DNA of 56,887 nucleotides from Campylobacterales bacterium (lineage in GTDB: Bacteria > Campylobacterota > Campylobacteria > Campylobacterales > QNZT01): assembly GCA_027066435.1 (NCBI GenBank), contig JAMONX010000009.1:1-56887 (forward strand). Reading direction: 5' to 3'. The first letter of the stretch is position 1. Each line of letters starts with the position of its first letter. Below are positions 1-6,997 of the stretch, in pieces. The translations under genes and the position numbers were made by a program. Below the pieces are notes generated by a model. That model was not told where the DNA came from. It ran no database searches and worked only from the letters and a program-made list of their open reading frames with translations.

Positions 1-71
1 ACATTGAATTTTAATTGTTTACATTTCCGATAATCTGGTAATCCTCTGAACTCTTCTAGTAACTGTGCCAT
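1..71 (-). CDS. Transposase, N-terminal fragment (runs off the window)
   Basis: An ATG on the minus strand opens a frame of 23 codons that leaves the left edge. The peptide starts MAQLLEEFRGLPDYRKCKQ. The pattern of a hydrophobic/acidic lead followed by LPD-x-RK resembles the N-terminal associated domain of ISAs1/H-repeat DDE transposases (LPDPR-K). A purine-rich AAGG stretch lies a few bases upstream of the ATG on the minus strand. It is divergent from the gene starting at 185, with about 110 bases between. Only the extreme N-terminus is visible, so whether the element is whole or broken cannot be told, and I did not find a convincing terminal inverted repeat. The family call is inference from a short motif. 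Confidence 0.45.
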   Translation of the reverse strand, partial: MAQLLEEFRGLPDYRKCKQLKFN

Positions 72-155
72 TTTTGACCTTTTTTGTTAAAGATACTTCC
101 TTTTGGCTTAGTTTTGCATTACCGTGTTTTTTATAAAGGACATTATTAAATTTGA

Positions 156-179
156 TATAATACCTTTAAGTTTAAGGAG
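156..179 (+). promoter_or_regulatory. -10 box and ribosome binding site of the TolQ/OmpA pair
   Basis: TATAAT at 156-161 is followed by AAGGAG at 174-179, five bases before the ATG at 185. The predicted leader is only about 15 bases. No clear -35 is seen, which is usual for sigma-70 promoters in this phylum. Confidence 0.5.
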
Positions 180-184
180 TTGGC

Positions 185-1285
185 ATGATAGAAAATAGAG
201 ACGGTTTAGTAGATTTTCATATCAGTAGAGAGAAGCAGGGAACTTGCTTTTTTAAGTTGGTCTCTCTTTTGTGGTTTCCTTTTTTAATTTTTTTAGGGGT
301 TATTGCTGGATATTTTGAGAAGATTTCTTTGAAAGTAGAGCTTCATAGTGTTATTATGATTGGTACTATTTTTATCATATATCTCTTTTTTATGAAACAC
401 AATGCTTACTATGCAACTTGCAAGTTTAAAAGACGAGATGAAGAGATGCAAAATGTTTTGTCGTGGTATGTTAAAAATAATCAACTTACTATCGGTGATG
501 TTACAAAAGCAAATGCTCCGATAGAGACATTTCTCAAAGATTTCTCTGCAACTTTAAGAAATAGTAATTTTTCCTCTGTGGCAGCTAGTGTCTTTCCTAC
601 ACTTGGTATTTTGGGGACATTTATCTCTATTGCTTTGTCGATGCCTGATTTTTCATCTCAAGATTCAGCACTTTTGGAAAAGGAGATTTCACTTTTACTT
701 GGTGGAGTAGGGACTGCATTTTATGTCTCTATTTATGGTATTTTTCTTTCGCTTTGGTGGATATATTTTGAAAAAAGTGGTATGAGTGATTTTGAGAGAA
801 ATATAGATACTATCAAAGAAAATATTAAACATCATTTTTGGTCAAAAGAGGAGATAGAGCAGATTCATTTTCAAGAGAGTATGAAAAACTTTGAAAAATT
901 AAACTCTGTTTTTTCAAAAATAACATCAAATGAATTTATCAATGAGATGCACGATTCTATCGGTAAAAGAGTTGACCTCTTTGATAATATCATAAACCAT
1001 GAACAAAATGTTTTGCAAAAAGCATCTGCACATTTTAATGACCTTTTAAAAGTAAGCCAAAAGGGTATAAAAGAGAGTGATAAGTTTATCAAATCATATG
1101 AAGATATCTCCTCGCATCTTCAAAAAAGTAGTGAGATTTTAAGTATTGTGCATAAAGAGCTTTTGCAAAAAGATGATAAACTTCAAGATGTCACCCGTAA
1201 TTTAAATCAAAACATAGCACAGCTAAATCTCACACTTTTAAGCTTAAGCGAAGAGTTAAAAGAGATAAATAGTAAAAAATCATGA
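185..1285 (+). CDS. MotA/TolQ/ExbB-family proton channel protein with coiled-coil tail
   Basis: 366 residues. Four membrane segments are visible: about 22-45, 53-72, 130-155 (containing the family motif PTLGILGTF) and 175-200 (GGVGTAFYVSIYG). The last two match the TolQ/MotA/ExbB pore helices that form a proton path with a partner protein. The C-terminal 150 residues are polar and heptad-like, probably a cytoplasmic coiled-coil tail. The start has a strong AAGGAG. The stop overlaps the next gene (ATGA), which encodes a MotB/OmpA-type partner, so the two should form one inner-membrane complex that uses the proton gradient. It is not flagellar MotA, because it lacks MotA's usual gene context and size. 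Related pairs include AglRS-type gliding stators and ZorAB defence stators. The actual function is unknown. Confidence 0.75.
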   Translation: MIENRDGLVDFHISREKQGTCFFKLVSLLWFPFLIFLGVIAGYFEKISLKVELHSVIMIGTIFIIYLFFMKHNAYYATCKFKRRDEEMQNVLSWYVKNNQLTIGDVTKANAPIETFLKDFSATLRNSNFSSVAASVFPTLGILGTFISIALSMPDFSSQDSALLEKEISLLLGGVGTAFYVSIYGIFLSLWWIYFEKSGMSDFERNIDTIKENIKHHFWSKEEIEQIHFQESMKNFEKLNSVFSKITSNEFINEMHDSIGKRVDLFDNIINHEQNVLQKASAHFNDLLKVSQKGIKESDKFIKSYEDISSHLQKSSEILSIVHKELLQKDDKLQDVTRNLNQNIAQLNLTLLSLSEELKEINSKKS

Positions 1286-2295
1286 TGTATAGAGATGATA
1301 AAAATAACCAAGAACAAAACTTTTGGATTTCTTATGCTGATTTGATGGCGGGGTTATTGTTTGTTTTTATTTTGTTGGTTGGGGCTATTGTGGTTCGTTA
1401 TATCTATGTTCAGCAAGATTTGGCACAAAAGAGAGAGGCACTTGGGCTTAGTGAAGATGCTCTTAGTGATAAAAATGAAAAGTTAAAAGTTTTAAAGAGA
1501 AGACTTCAAGATAGTGCCAACAGACTTAGTCAGAATAAATACGAGAAAGAGAATTTAGCTAAAGTATTGCATCTTAAAGATAATGATATTAGTAAGTTAA
1601 AAGATTTGATTTTGGATTATGAACGAGGTGTAGATAAGATGCAAGAAGATTTAGTTAAAAATCAAAATATTTTAATCTTAAAAGATGAAGAGATAGTAGT
1701 TTTACAGGACCTATTGCTTCAACAAAGTAAGGCACATCAACAACTTGTAGATGAGTTAAATATAACAAAAGTTAAAATTAAAAACTTAACAGGAATCCGA
1801 ATCAAAGTAGTCAAAAAACTAAAAGAGAGACTTGGAGACTCTATCACGATAGATTCAAAAAGTGGAGCGATTCGCTTTTCTTCAAATATCCTTTTTAACC
1901 AAGGTGCATTTACACTAAAACCAGAAGCAAAAAAAGAGTTAAGTGTGATTTTGAAAAAATATATCCATACACTTTTGTTTGATGAAAATATACGAAAATA
2001 TATCGATAACATCACGATAGAAGGTCATACAAACACAGATGGAACTTATCTCTATAACTTAAAACTTTCTCAAAAAAGAGCATTAGAAGTGATGAAGTTT
2101 TTGTATGAAAGTGATAGTAAAAACAGAGAACTCTATAGCAAATATCTAAGTGCCAGTGGTCGTTCATATGCTGATTTGATACTTGATAAAAGTGGCGAAG
2201 AGGATAAAGATGCATCTAGAAGAATTGAGATAAAGTTTAGGATAAAAAATGAGAAATCTATCAAAGAGTTAGAGAAGTTCCTAAATATTCGTTAA
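1282..2295 (+). CDS. MotB/OmpA-family peptidoglycan-binding partner of the proton channel
   Basis: 337 residues. A short cytoplasmic head ends in WISYADLMAGLLFVF, where Asp20 sits at the start of the single membrane helix as in MotB, ZorB and TolR-like partners. This Asp is the expected proton-binding residue. Residues about 45-180 are strongly charged and predicted coiled coil. The C-terminal third is an OmpA-like domain with IEGHTNTDGTYLYN, LSQKRA and SRRIEI, expected to bind peptidoglycan. The ATG overlaps the stop of the channel gene and a second ATG follows directly. The long coiled coil between helix and OmpA domain makes it larger than TolR or ExbD. The 3' end overlaps the oppositely oriented cytochrome gene by 15 bases. 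The partner assignment is firm by context; the cellular job is not known. Confidence 0.75.
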   Translation: MMYRDDKNNQEQNFWISYADLMAGLLFVFILLVGAIVVRYIYVQQDLAQKREALGLSEDALSDKNEKLKVLKRRLQDSANRLSQNKYEKENLAKVLHLKDNDISKLKDLILDYERGVDKMQEDLVKNQNILILKDEEIVVLQDLLLQQSKAHQQLVDELNITKVKIKNLTGIRIKVVKKLKERLGDSITIDSKSGAIRFSSNILFNQGAFTLKPEAKKELSVILKKYIHTLLFDENIRKYIDNITIEGHTNTDGTYLYNLKLSQKRALEVMKFLYESDSKNRELYSKYLSASGRSYADLILDKSGEEDKDASRRIEIKFRIKNEKSIKELEKFLNIR

Positions 2296-3384
2296 ATTAT
2301 AATCAACTATCTCGCCCTCTAGTGTCTTTAAAAACTCTACAATTTCATCGATTTGCGTTTTAGTAAAATTTATACCAATTTGATGTCTACCCATAATTTT
2401 TACAGCCTCTTCAATCTCTTTTACTGCACCATTATGAAAGTAAGGTGATGTTTTGGTGATATTTCTAAGGGTTGGGACTTTAAAAATTTGGTTATTATCT
2501 TTGCCTAAAAAACCACCTTTGTTTTCAAAAGGAAACCTTTTATCAACTATCTTTAGCTCAGGGTTTAACTCTATATTTGGACGCATATCGTAGATTGATG
2601 CGTCTTTTCTAAGTGGAAATCTCTGTAAACTTTGTCCTCCAACGCCCATGCCAGTGTGGCATCCTTTGCAGCCTTTTTCTATAAATATAGTCATTCCTCT
2701 TTTTGCTTTTTCACTTATGGCACTGTTGTCACCCTCTAAAAATCTATCATATGCTCCATAGGTAAGTAGTGTTCTCTCATAAGCACCTATCGCTTTTTTT
2801 ACATTTTCAAAGCTTATATTACCAAATACATTTTTAAATTTTTCAACATAATCGGGACTATTTTTTAATCTTTGTTCTATCTCAATAGGTGTCATATTCA
2901 TCTCAAAATGAGCTTGAATTGGACCTCCTGCTTGCTCTTCAACATCTTTTGCACTTCCATCCCAAAACTGCCTAAAGGCTAAAGCTGCATTTAAAACTGT
3001 TGGTGAATTTAAGTGAGATGGATTTTTTTTGTTATCATCTCCAATTGCAGTTGGCATGTTATCATCTCCTCCATCTTTAAGTTTGTGGCAGGTTGCACAG
3101 CTTATATCTTGGTTTCTTGATAAAAGTGGATCAAAGAAGAGCTTTTTTCCAAGAGCAATTTTTTCAGGAGTCATTGGATTTTTAGGATTATCTACAACTT
3201 TTAAAAGTTCTTCATAAGTTTTTGGAATAGGTAGCATGTTAGTTGAAAGAGCTACTTCTCTTAACTCTTCATCACTGTATTTTATAATTGGTTTTTGAGG
3301 CAATATAAATGTAAGTGATAACAAGAAAGATATGACAACTATGGCGATTAAAATCGGATAAATAAATTTTCTCATAATGTTCAT
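2281..3384 (-). CDS. Di-heme cytochrome c peroxidase (CcpA/MauG family)
   Basis: A periplasmic enzyme that reduces hydrogen peroxide to water with electrons from c-type cytochromes. With the start chosen here (MNIMRKF) it has 367 residues. An N-terminal hydrophobic segment (about 6-27) is a signal or anchor. Two heme sites follow: CATCH at about 96-100 and CKGCH at about 239-243. Between them are HLNSPTVLNA and RQFWDG, typical of bacterial CcP, and VPTLRNI and YFHNG appear near the C-terminus. The start is uncertain: no good ribosome binding site is seen, an in-frame Met lies 7 codons upstream, and MRKF is 3 codons downstream. It is tail-to-tail with the OmpA-type gene. It lies downstream of the AraC gene on the same strand but across a gap, so it may be transcribed separately. 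Confidence 0.85.
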   Translation of the reverse strand: MNIMRKFIYPILIAIVVISFLLSLTFILPQKPIIKYSDEELREVALSTNMLPIPKTYEELLKVVDNPKNPMTPEKIALGKKLFFDPLLSRNQDISCATCHKLKDGGDDNMPTAIGDDNKKNPSHLNSPTVLNAALAFRQFWDGSAKDVEEQAGGPIQAHFEMNMTPIEIEQRLKNSPDYVEKFKNVFGNISFENVKKAIGAYERTLLTYGAYDRFLEGDNSAISEKAKRGMTIFIEKGCKGCHTGMGVGGQSLQRFPLRKDASIYDMRPNIELNPELKIVDKRFPFENKGGFLGKDNNQIFKVPTLRNITKTSPYFHNGAVKEIEEAVKIMGRHQIGINFTKTQIDEIVEFLKTLEGEIVDYNLTNI

Positions 3385-3448
3385 ATTGTAACAAATATAA
3401 TACAATATGAGAAGATATTTTTATCACAAAAGGAATTTTGTTTTAGCA

Positions 3449-4327
3449 CTAGAGGGTTTTTAGTAAATCTTTTGGGTAAATTCCATAGCTTTTAAAGAAA
3501 AGTTTAGAGAAATGTCCTTGATGTTTATATCCCACCTCTTTTGCAATTTGACCAATAGTTAAAACTTGTTCTTTTAAAAGTAGGTTAGCTTCTTCTAATC
3601 GAAGTTTTTGGGTATAGCTATATATTGTTGTTTTATAGACTTTTTTAAAAACTTTTTTTAGCTTTGATTCATTTGTAGCACAAAGATGCGATAGGGTTGA
3701 TATAGTTGGTGGATTTGTAAAACTTTTTAATAAATAACCTTTTGCTTTTTTAGCTATTTCTAACTCTTCTTGGCAGATTGTGGGGTCTATAATATCAAGT
3801 AGTGACAATCTATGTATCATAAATTCAATTACATTGTGTTCGCATCTGATACTATTCATATTGTTGTTAAGTTTTGTAATTTTGTTGATGATATATAAAC
3901 TTAGTGCATCTATAGGTTGGGCATCAACAGACTCTAAAGATAGTTCGTCTTGGGTTTTTTGATATAGAAAATTAATAGGTTCATTTGGATTTATACACAG
4001 ATATCTTTTTAGAAAAAAATCAGCGATAAATAAGATAAAGATGTCTCCTTTTGCATCTATGCTAAAATCCTGCCTTGATGAACAGTAGATTTTCATATTA
4101 CTATTTTTAGAAATGAACTCTTTTTTAGAGATATGTTCATTTATAATAAGTTCACCTTTTTTTGTTACAGTTATCATAATCATTCTATCAAGATTTTTTA
4201 TATGAAGTTTAGCTTTTTGTTTTATATCTAAAAAGACGATGCCATTTGATATATCGACTCTATTGTAACCTTGGTATGGGGTTATTTTGTAACTTCTATC
4301 AGTTATATTAAAGAAAAAACTTTCCAT
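3449..4327 (-). CDS. AraC-family transcriptional regulator
   Basis: 292 residues. The last 100 residues hold a double helix-turn-helix of the AraC/XylS type: IGQIAKEVGYKHQGHFSKLF and the closing YGIYPKDLL are typical, and an earlier helix lies around ISTLSHLCATNESKLKKVFK. The N-terminal 190 residues show no recognisable sensor domain, and the overall layout resembles PchR-like regulators. The ATG shares one base with the stop of the SDR gene (TAATG), so the two are translationally coupled. It is the last gene of the minus-strand series that begins with the nitric oxide reductase genes. Whether it regulates that operon or only the SDR is not shown by the sequence. Confidence 0.8.
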   Translation of the reverse strand: MESFFFNITDRSYKITPYQGYNRVDISNGIVFLDIKQKAKLHIKNLDRMIMITVTKKGELIINEHISKKEFISKNSNMKIYCSSRQDFSIDAKGDIFILFIADFFLKRYLCINPNEPINFLYQKTQDELSLESVDAQPIDALSLYIINKITKLNNNMNSIRCEHNVIEFMIHRLSLLDIIDPTICQEELEIAKKAKGYLLKSFTNPPTISTLSHLCATNESKLKKVFKKVYKTTIYSYTQKLRLEEANLLLKEQVLTIGQIAKEVGYKHQGHFSKLFFKSYGIYPKDLLKTL

Positions 4328-5133
4328 TATAAATTGTAGTATTCCCTGACTCGTCTCTCAAAATCTTCATCACTAAGCTCTTTTTTCATAGGAATAAATT
4401 TACGAGCCTTATCTCCGATAGTAGCGTGTGAAGGGAAATTTTGATTTTCTATGATTTGCTCTATTATTTTAGCAACTTCAATCGCATCGTTTCCGTGGTT
4501 TATCTGTTTGATGATTGTGGGAGCTAGGTTTGATACAATACTGGAGTAGGGTGAGTTCTTGTCAAAAGTTTTAGGGTTTGTTACTAAATTATCCCTAGCA
4601 AAGTTTGTATCAAAAAATCCAGGTAAGATAGAGTGAACTCTGATATTAAAATCTCTCAATTCATATCTTAAAGAGTCTGTAATCCCTTCAACTGCATATT
4701 TACTAGAGTTATAAAAAGTGAGAAGAGGTAGTCCAATCTTGCCTAAAAAAGAGCTTATATTTATGATGATACCGCTTTGTTGTTTTCGCATCATAGGAAT
4801 AACTGCTTTGCAAACTCGAAGCACTCCAAAAACATTAATGTTAAATTGGTCATACATCTGTTTTTCATCCATATTCTCAACGGTTGAAACTAAGCCATAA
4901 CCAGCATTGTTTATAAGGATATCTATTTTTTTTATTGAATTTGTTACTTGTTTAATATTTTCAGAGTTAGTGATATCAAGTTTTATTGGTTTTATATTTG
5001 GATGTTTGATATCTGAGAGTTTATGGGGTGTTCTAGTTCCAGCATAGACAAGAAAATTATTTTTTGCTAAATACAGAGCGGTTGCTCTACCCATTCCTTG
5101 ACTAGCACCAGTGATTAAAACTACTCGTTGCAT
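4327..5133 (-). CDS. SDR-family NAD(P)-dependent oxidoreductase
   Basis: 268 residues with the classical short-chain dehydrogenase features: the nucleotide-binding TGASQGMG near the N-terminus, NNAG at about residue 83, the catalytic Ser in ISSFLGK and the YNSSK active-site pair about 14 residues later. After YxxxK comes LPGFFDTNF. A basic residue after the first strand (GTRTPHK) hints at NADPH use. The substrate cannot be read from sequence. It sits 4 bases after the 62-residue membrane protein and overlaps the AraC gene by one base, at the distal end of a denitrification gene series. The role there is unknown. Confidence 0.8.
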   Translation of the reverse strand: MQRVVLITGASQGMGRATALYLAKNNFLVYAGTRTPHKLSDIKHPNIKPIKLDITNSENIKQVTNSIKKIDILINNAGYGLVSTVENMDEKQMYDQFNINVFGVLRVCKAVIPMMRKQQSGIIINISSFLGKIGLPLLTFYNSSKYAVEGITDSLRYELRDFNIRVHSILPGFFDTNFARDNLVTNPKTFDKNSPYSSIVSNLAPTIIKQINHGNDAIEVAKIIEQIIENQNFPSHATIGDKARKFIPMKKELSDEDFERRVREYYNL

Positions 5134-5137
5134 CTCA

Positions 5138-5326
5138 TTAAGTCATTTTCATAAATAGTGCTAATGATAGAGCAATTAGAATTGTAAATATAAGCATAAG
5201 AAGATTTTTCATTTTTTCTGAGAGTTTTGTCTTTTTCTCTATAAAATTTACAATTTTGATTGCAGGAAATATAGAAAAAGTTAAAAATGCCATCATAAAG
5301 ACAAGTGTTATAACTGTATCTATCAT
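5138..5326 (-). CDS. Small membrane protein of unknown function (62 aa)
   Basis: 62 residues with two hydrophobic segments (about 3-27 and 41-60) separated by a lysine-rich loop (EKKTKLSEKMKN). The start overlaps the stop of the cytochrome c/d1 gene by four bases (ATGA), and the SDR gene follows after 4 bases, so it is embedded in an operon rather than a chance frame. I do not recognise a family. A role in membrane anchoring or electron transfer next to the d1 protein is only a guess. Confidence 0.6.
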   Translation of the reverse strand: MIDTVITLVFMMAFLTFSIFPAIKIVNFIEKKTKLSEKMKNLLMLIFTILIALSLALFMKMT

Positions 5327-6912
5327 TTTTTAATCTTTAAAAAATCTTCTACACTTGTTTTTTCATAAAAGTTCAAATTTTTCAAACTTTGCATGCAGTT
5401 TTTAGGTTCATTACTATTTTTGCATTTTTGATTAAATATATCAAGCCCAAAAAGACGAGGATAAAATTGTCTGTTTTTATTTATGTAGTTATATTTACCA
5501 ACAGGTATGTTACAAGGATAAGAGGAGAGTTTTTTGAAGCTTTTTGTATCCCAAACTTCGATAGAACCATCTTTCTCATAGATGCTAAGATAAGTATATT
5601 TGCCATCGCCTGTAAACTCTGCATGAATATATTGTTTGCCTTTAACTGGGGTCATTTTTTTCATTGAAAAATTATTTTTATCAATAAGTACTAATTCATC
5701 ACTGCCATTGTCAATCCAGAGATAAGGAGTATTTGGATGTGTTTTTACAAAAAAACCATCTCCTCCTATCTCAATTTGTTTTTCAAATGCCCAGTCATAC
5801 ATTTTCCATATAGTGATATAAGGTTTTCTTAAATGAGGAGTGGCAAAATAAAAATTTCCATCTTTATACCAATATGTTGCAGAAAAGAGATGTGGCATGC
5901 CCTCCATCTTATGTTCAAATACAGGTTTTAAGTTTTTAATATCATAGACTCGAAGTACTTTACCACCTCTTGCAGTTGCTATAAGAAACTTATCAAATGG
6001 ATCAATAAAAAAATCTTCAATAGGCTCTTTGATTTTAGTATATTTAACTTCAAATGTTTTGCTATCTACAATGCCAACCAAAGGTTTATCTCTGTAGGTA
6101 AATATCATCTCATCTTTGGAGTAAAATTCATATAAGGCACTCACTTTTCCATCAAGCTTTATAACCTTTTTTGGTGAGAGTGTAGTGCTATTTATAACTA
6201 CCATCTGTTCTGGGAGTAGGCAAGTAGCTAGAACATTTTTTCCATCACGACTTAAGGATAGATTACGAAGGTTGATACAAGGTCTTATTTTCGCGACTCT
6301 TCTTCCCTCTTTTAGCGAGTATCTCATTATCCATCCATCTCTTGTTGGTATAAAGATATTTTCAGCTTCTGGAAATTGATACTTTATGCCTCCGTGAACA
6401 TTTTTTAATGGAAATTTATCAAGGATTTTATCATTTTCCATAATCCAAACATATCCACCATCTCTTTCAACGACCGGTAAGAGTTGTTCAATATTTTTTA
6501 TTCCAATATCCTTTGGTTTATCATTAAATTTGATCAATGATTTCTCTATCTCTTTTTTGTTCCAACTATAATCTTTTACAGGTCTTTTTATATATCTTGC
6601 AACTTCTAATAACTCCCAAGTTGTTAAAAATTCATAAGAGGGCATAAGAGTCTGTGGAAAACCATTTCTGATTTTAGGTACTAACTCTTTTAATTGATAC
6701 TTTCTTAGAAATGCAGGGATGAGTGGAGGCCCAACAATTCCGATACGATCTTTATGATGACAATCCATACAATATTCTTCATAGACCTCTTTTCCAATAT
6801 CTTTTTTAGGTTGTGCTTCTACCATGTGACCTGCTGCACTGTCTAAGGCATTTGCAGGTTGTGAAAAAAAAAGTGTGAAAAAAAGTGTAGATAGTAGTAA
6901 ATGGACTCTCAT
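5323..6912 (-). CDS. Cytochrome c / heme d1-domain protein, NirN-like (not a nitrite reductase)
   Basis: 529 residues: a signal peptide (about 1-22), a c-type heme site CMDCH (48-52), then an eight-bladed d1-type domain. It has the same architecture as NirS and aligns to it by eye at many points (GGIKYQF, RDGWIMRY, KIRPCINLR, FFVKTHPN). His173 aligns with the axial d1-heme ligand of NirS. The two distal catalytic histidines of NirS are missing: the segments matching ASHIKPEW and FLHDGGWD read EFYSKDEM and DFFIDPFD. It therefore probably binds d1 heme without reducing nitrite, as proposed for NirN/NirF proteins that act in the last steps of d1 synthesis or delivery. It lies 85 bases after nirS, with its own AGGAG. 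NirF is the alternative, but the attached cytochrome c favours NirN. Confidence 0.7.
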   Translation of the reverse strand: MRVHLLLSTLFFTLFFSQPANALDSAAGHMVEAQPKKDIGKEVYEEYCMDCHHKDRIGIVGPPLIPAFLRKYQLKELVPKIRNGFPQTLMPSYEFLTTWELLEVARYIKRPVKDYSWNKKEIEKSLIKFNDKPKDIGIKNIEQLLPVVERDGGYVWIMENDKILDKFPLKNVHGGIKYQFPEAENIFIPTRDGWIMRYSLKEGRRVAKIRPCINLRNLSLSRDGKNVLATCLLPEQMVVINSTTLSPKKVIKLDGKVSALYEFYSKDEMIFTYRDKPLVGIVDSKTFEVKYTKIKEPIEDFFIDPFDKFLIATARGGKVLRVYDIKNLKPVFEHKMEGMPHLFSATYWYKDGNFYFATPHLRKPYITIWKMYDWAFEKQIEIGGDGFFVKTHPNTPYLWIDNGSDELVLIDKNNFSMKKMTPVKGKQYIHAEFTGDGKYTYLSIYEKDGSIEVWDTKSFKKLSSYPCNIPVGKYNYINKNRQFYPRLFGLDIFNQKCKNSNEPKNCMQSLKNLNFYEKTSVEDFLKIKK

Positions 6913-6956
6913 TATAAATCTCCTAGTTGATAGCTATGGTTAGCAAGAAAATGATA

Positions 6957-6978
6957 ATACCAAGCCAAAGCTTGATAT
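6957..6978 (-). other. Hairpin between nirS and the NirN-like gene
   Basis: On the minus strand the two arms pair over 9 positions (one G-T) around a TTTG loop; the core is CAAGC/GCTTG. No run of T follows, so it is more likely a processing or mRNA-stabilising hairpin, or a leaky terminator, than a full stop. Confidence 0.4.
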
Positions 6979-6997
6979 TATCTAAGAGTAACAAATA

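Noticed and set aside
185-2295. Zorya anti-phage system (zorA-zorB)
   Set aside because: The pair looks similar, but no zorC, zorD or zorE follows; the next gene is a convergent cytochrome c peroxidase. I keep only a stator-type call.
3426-3441. ACAAAA/TTTTGT hairpin as a terminator after the AraC gene
   Set aside because: Only six A-T-rich pairs and no T-run on the minus strand; too weak to call.
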